From Tepidisphaeraceae bacterium (GTDB lineage Bacteria; Planctomycetota; Phycisphaerae; Tepidisphaerales; Tepidisphaeraceae): a stretch of DNA of 8,810 nt. Positions 6,571-8,810 of this stretch are shown here, in pieces. The notes beneath the pieces were generated by a model. That model saw only the letters and a list, made by a program, of their open reading frames with translations. It did no database searches and had not been told where the DNA came from. The position numbers and the translations under genes are program-made. Location of the stretch: contig JANWHF010000089.1 in the NCBI GenBank assembly GCA_025450555.1, positions 1 through 8,810 on the forward strand. The letters run 5' to 3'. Positions within the stretch are counted from its first letter, which is position 1. Every line of letters starts with the position of its first letter.

Positions 6571-8139
6571 TCAATGCTTGAAATGCCTTTGCCCGGTCGT
6601 AACCATCGCCGCGCCGGCTTGATCGACGACTTTGATGCTGTCGGCGTCCTTTAAAGATCCGCCCGGGTGAATGATGGCGGTGACACCAGCGTTGAGCAGC
6701 AGCTCGGGCGCATCGGGGAAGGGGAAAAAAGCATCGGAAGCCGCCACGCTGCTTTTGACGCGATCACCGGCTTTTGAAATCGCCAGGCGTGCAGCTGAGG
6801 GCCGATCCATCTGTCCCGCTCCCGCGCCCAGCAACATTTGGTCCTTCGCCACGACGATCGCGTTGCTCTTAACGTGCTTGCAGACCAGCCAGGCGAATTT
6901 CAGGTCTTCCATTTCCTTTGCCGTCGGCTGGCGCTTCGAAACAACCTTCCAGCTCATTTGGTCGATGCCCAGCAGGTCGCGCTGCTGGACGAGAAATCCG
7001 CCGACGATCTTGTGCATGTGAAGTTCATTCGCGTCGAACTTGCCCAGCGGCCCCACTTCCAGCAGTCGGACGTTTTTCCACCGCTGGCGCAAAAGAGCCA
7101 AGGCATCGTGGTCATAAGACGGCGCGACGATTACTTCCAGCAATTTGTCGATCGAGACAATCGCCTCGGCCGTCGCCAAATCCACCGTTTTATTCAGCGC
7201 GACGATTCCGCCAAACGCGGCGAGTGGATCTCCTTCGAAAGCTCGACGAAATGCGGTGGGTAAATCCGCGGCCGTTGCGCAACCACATGGGGTCGTATGC
7301 TTGACGATGCAAGCGGCGGGCGTCGTGAATTCCTTCACCGCAGATAACGCTCCGTCGGCGTCCAGCAGATTGATATACGACAGCTCCTTGCCATGCAGTT
7401 GCAGGCCAAATGCAACCGAGGCTTCATCCGGCTTCTTTCCGACCAGCAGCGTTGCCTTCTGATGCGGGTTTTCGCCATAGCGCAGATCGAGGGCCTTGGT
7501 GAGATTGAGCACCATCCCAGCGCTGTCGATGCCGCCCGCGGTGGCAAGATAGTTGGCGATGAGCGAGTCATACTCGGCGGTGTGCGCAAAGGCGCGCTGC
7601 GCCTGCTTGAGGCGATGCTTCCCGCACGAACAGCCGTTGTGCTCGCGCAGATCGCCGAGCACTTTTTCATAGCGCTCGCGCGATGTCACCACCAGCACCC
7701 AGCGATGATTCTTTGCTGCCGAGCGAATCATGGAAGGGCCGCCGATGTCGATATTCTCGATCGCTTCGTCAAAAGTGACGCCCGGCTTGGCGATGGTCTT
7801 TTCAAACGGATACAGGCTGATGCAGACCAGATCGATCCCGGCAATCCCGTGCTCCTTCATCGCCGCTGCGTGCTCGGGATTGTCGCGGATTGCCAGGAGG
7901 CCGCCATGAATCTTGGGATGAAGTGTCTTGACCCGGCCATCCATCATTTCCGGGAAACCAGTGACCTGCGAAACGTCCGTCACCGGCACCTTCGCGACCT
8001 CGCGCAGGAACTTGGCGGTTCCACCGGTGCTGATCAGCTCGACCTTGAATTCTTCATGCAGAGCCCGCGCAAACTCGGCCAGGCCGGTCTTGTCGGAAAC
8101 ACTGATCAACGCCCGCTTAACTGGAACCAGGTCAGACAC
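6571..8139 (-). CDS. purH: Bifunctional AICAR formyltransferase / IMP cyclohydrolase
   Basis: This 522-residue enzyme catalyses the last two steps of de novo purine synthesis: formylation of AICAR with 10-formyl-tetrahydrofolate, then cyclisation to IMP. The N-terminal MGS-like cyclohydrolase domain (about 1-150) shows ISVSDKTG, STGGTA at 37-42, DGRVKTLHP with Lys71, LYPF with Tyr110, and IDIGGPSMIRSAAKNH with Asp131 and Lys143. The transformylase part shows YGENPHQ at 221-227, KHTTPCG with Lys280 and His281, AFGGIVALN, KSNAIV with Asn426, GAGQMDRPSA, SDAFFPFPD, HPGG and the usual end TGQRHFKH. Length is normal (E. coli about 529). Most bacterial homologues have Asn in KHxNPCG, here Thr, a position that also varies in animals. 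The start is a GTG with GAAAGG (8145-8150) 5 bases upstream, and there is no earlier in-frame ATG. Confidence 0.98.
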   Translation of the reverse strand: MSDLVPVKRALISVSDKTGLAEFARALHEEFKVELISTGGTAKFLREVAKVPVTDVSQVTGFPEMMDGRVKTLHPKIHGGLLAIRDNPEHAAAMKEHGIAGIDLVCISLYPFEKTIAKPGVTFDEAIENIDIGGPSMIRSAAKNHRWVLVVTSRERYEKVLGDLREHNGCSCGKHRLKQAQRAFAHTAEYDSLIANYLATAGGIDSAGMVLNLTKALDLRYGENPHQKATLLVGKKPDEASVAFGLQLHGKELSYINLLDADGALSAVKEFTTPAACIVKHTTPCGCATAADLPTAFRRAFEGDPLAAFGGIVALNKTVDLATAEAIVSIDKLLEVIVAPSYDHDALALLRQRWKNVRLLEVGPLGKFDANELHMHKIVGGFLVQQRDLLGIDQMSWKVVSKRQPTAKEMEDLKFAWLVCKHVKSNAIVVAKDQMLLGAGAGQMDRPSAARLAISKAGDRVKSSVAASDAFFPFPDAPELLLNAGVTAIIHPGGSLKDADSIKVVDQAGAAMVTTGQRHFKH

Positions 8140-8243
8140 GATCGCCTTTCTGCTGCAAAAATCTCTACGCGCAGGTTACGCAAGTCGCGGATCAAAGGAA
8201 AGCGTTCCGTTTTGCGCTCCCGTCCAGTTCGGTACGCGCCCCC

Positions 8244-8266
8244 GTTTAGTCGCTACCGCTTGCGGT
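8244..8266 (-). repeat. Short hairpin repeat with CTAAAC tail (leftward copy)
   Basis: Read on the minus strand it is the hairpin ACCGC-AA-GCGGT followed by AGCGACTAAAC. The architecture, a nearly loopless hairpin plus a CTAAA tail, matches the repeats at 6328 and 6453. Its tail GTTTAGTCGC pairs with 8314-8323 at 9 of 10 positions. Confidence 0.5.
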
Positions 8267-8298
8267 GTGCTGCCCCTGCATTTGCGAATCGGAAGAAG

Positions 8299-8323
8299 CG
8301 CCCGACAAGCCGGGCGGCTAAAC
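8299..8323 (+). repeat. Short hairpin repeat with CTAAAC tail (rightward copy)
   Basis: CGCCCG (8299-8304) pairs with CGGGCG (8311-8316) around a 6-base loop, and the tail GGCTAAAC ends at 8323. It is the fourth hairpin/CTAAA element in the window and forms an inverted pair with 8244-8266. Confidence 0.5.
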
Positions 8324-8419
8324 TCAAACGAAGGAAGCTTCGCTCCACCCGCTACTTCTTTGCCCCCGGCGCATTGAACTATCGGAGCAATGGAAAGTTG
8401 GGGCATGGTCTTCCAACGC

Positions 8420-8448
8420 TTGCATTTGGGCACCCTTGCAAATATGTT
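8420..8448 (+). promoter_or_regulatory. Candidate sigma-70 promoter for the small membrane protein gene
   Basis: TTGCAT (8420-8425) and TATGTT (8443-8448) are separated by exactly 17 bases. They match the -35 and -10 consensus at 3 and 4 of 6 positions. Transcription would start near 8455, just before the CGAGGG ribosome site. The match is weak, and only its position supports it. Confidence 0.25.
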
Positions 8449-8479
8449 TCCGCACCGCTCGTAACGAGGGATACAGCCA

Positions 8480-8623
8480 ATGAACCGACTGCATGGCGCT
8501 GCGCTTTGCCTGTTCATCGCCGCCGTCTGCGCGATCGTCGTGATCGCGGCTATAACTCACGGCAAAATCCAAAGAAGCCGCGGCACCACCCAACCCGCCC
8601 CGGACACGCGCGAGTGTTGTTGA
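8480..8623 (+). CDS. Small single-pass membrane protein, 47 residues, function unknown
   Basis: An ATG at 8480 has GAGGG (8466-8470) 9 bases upstream and opens a 47-codon frame ending at TGA 8621-8623. Residues about 7-26 (AALCLFIAAVCAIVVIAAIT) form one uninterrupted hydrophobic segment after a short N-terminus with one Arg. A basic, Pro/Thr-rich tail follows, ending in Cys-Cys. This fits a small membrane protein or an uncleaved signal anchor. I recognise no family. An overlapping minus-strand frame (8550-8744) also has a good ribosome site, but its product looks random. A second reading frame just past the stop (LLTFAPVVPPDDDAFFQIKE, ending at 8721) looks somewhat protein-like. A frameshifted longer gene is therefore possible. 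Confidence 0.42.
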   Translation: MNRLHGAALCLFIAAVCAIVVIAAITHGKIQRSRGTTQPAPDTRECC

Positions 8624-8746
8624 CCTTTGCGCCCGTTGTACCGCCGGACGACGATGCATTTTTCCAAATAAAGGAGTCAGGAACGAATGCCATTCGGATA
8701 GCGCATAACCCCGCGCCGTGATTGCATTTACGAGATTTGCGCATGA

Positions 8747-8803
8747 CGTGGCCTCCTGGGACAATGGTGGTGCTGAAGTCACCAAGTCCAACAGGAGGCC
8801 ACG
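8747..8803 (+). promoter_or_regulatory. Long hairpin that buries the ribosome site of the next gene
   Basis: CGTGGCCTCCTG (8747-8758) pairs perfectly with CAGGAGGCCACG (8792-8803). Inside, GGAC (8759-8762) pairs with GTCC (8786-8789) and TGGTG (8765-8769) pairs with CACCA (8780-8784), leaving a 10-base loop. The right arm contains AGGAGG (8793-8798), 6 bases before an ATG (8805), so the folded mRNA would hide the ribosome site. Because of the symmetry, the minus strand also shows AGGAGG 7 bases before an ATG (8744). A transposon-type inverted repeat is an alternative. Confidence 0.55.
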
Positions 8804-8804
8804 G

Positions 8805-8810
8805 ATGGCA
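8805..8810 (+). CDS. Probable start of a + strand gene cut by the window edge
   Basis: ATG GCA follows a consensus AGGAGG site at 6-base spacing, a strong start signal. Only two codons are inside the window, so nothing can be said about the product. Confidence 0.4.

Larger units (their letters stand above)
8140..8479. other. Divergent intergenic region between purH and a small + strand gene
   Basis: Divergent genes flank this 340-base stretch. It holds the purH ribosome site, two hairpin/CTAAAC repeats (8244-8266 and 8299-8323) and a candidate rightward promoter (8420-8448). I could not read a convincing purH promoter or any purine riboswitch or PurR-type box. No further gene is supported. 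Confidence 0.45.

Noticed and set aside
7393..8721. 442-codon + strand frame running antisense to purH and beyond
   Set aside because: Most of it is opposite unambiguous purH sequence, and the product is low in plausible secondary structure. Only its last 40 codons, outside purH, were kept as a possible frameshift remark.
8550..8744. 64-codon minus-strand frame with AGGAGG before its ATG
   Set aside because: The ribosome site is the mirror arm of a palindrome. The product is a Cys/Gly/Arg-rich string without features, and it overlaps the better-supported + strand small gene.

Overview
The window looks like ordinary chromosome from a GC-rich bacterium. My best guess is Planctomycetota, perhaps a Phycisphaerae-like lineage. 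That rests on a fused 2-oxoacid:ferredoxin oxidoreductase, a two-FHA-domain protein with a long acidic tail, and GC-rich hairpin repeats ending in CTAAA between genes. It is an inference, because no rRNA or other taxonomic marker is present.

Layout from left to right. The end of an unidentified + strand gene (1-132) converges on a minus-strand gene. The 280-base gap between them holds a near-ideal terminator hairpin (182-230), a second and longer hairpin (281-352), and interlocked dyads that reach the next stop codon (370-416). Three large minus-strand genes follow. In transcription order they are purH (8139-6571), an FHA-domain protein (6115-4619) and a fused indolepyruvate-type ferredoxin oxidoreductase (4294-413). 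Gaps of 455 and 324 bases separate them, so a single tight operon is not evident. The first gap holds an inverted pair of 44-base repeats and an operator-like dyad. The second holds a leader hairpin and further GC-rich hairpins.

Upstream of purH the strand switches. Region 8140-8479 carries two more hairpin/CTAAA repeats. It is followed by a candidate promoter and a small + strand gene for a 47-residue single-pass membrane protein (8480-8623). The window ends with a long hairpin (8747-8803) that buries a strong Shine-Dalgarno site just before an ATG (8805), apparently the start of another + gene.

The three large genes show no obvious shared pathway: purine synthesis, phosphothreonine-dependent binding and aromatic 2-oxoacid oxidation. 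I saw no CRISPR array, tRNA, rRNA, insertion sequence or defence system. The most interesting signals are the structured intergenic repeats, especially the pair with compensatory base changes, and the hairpin that sequesters the ribosome site at the right edge.
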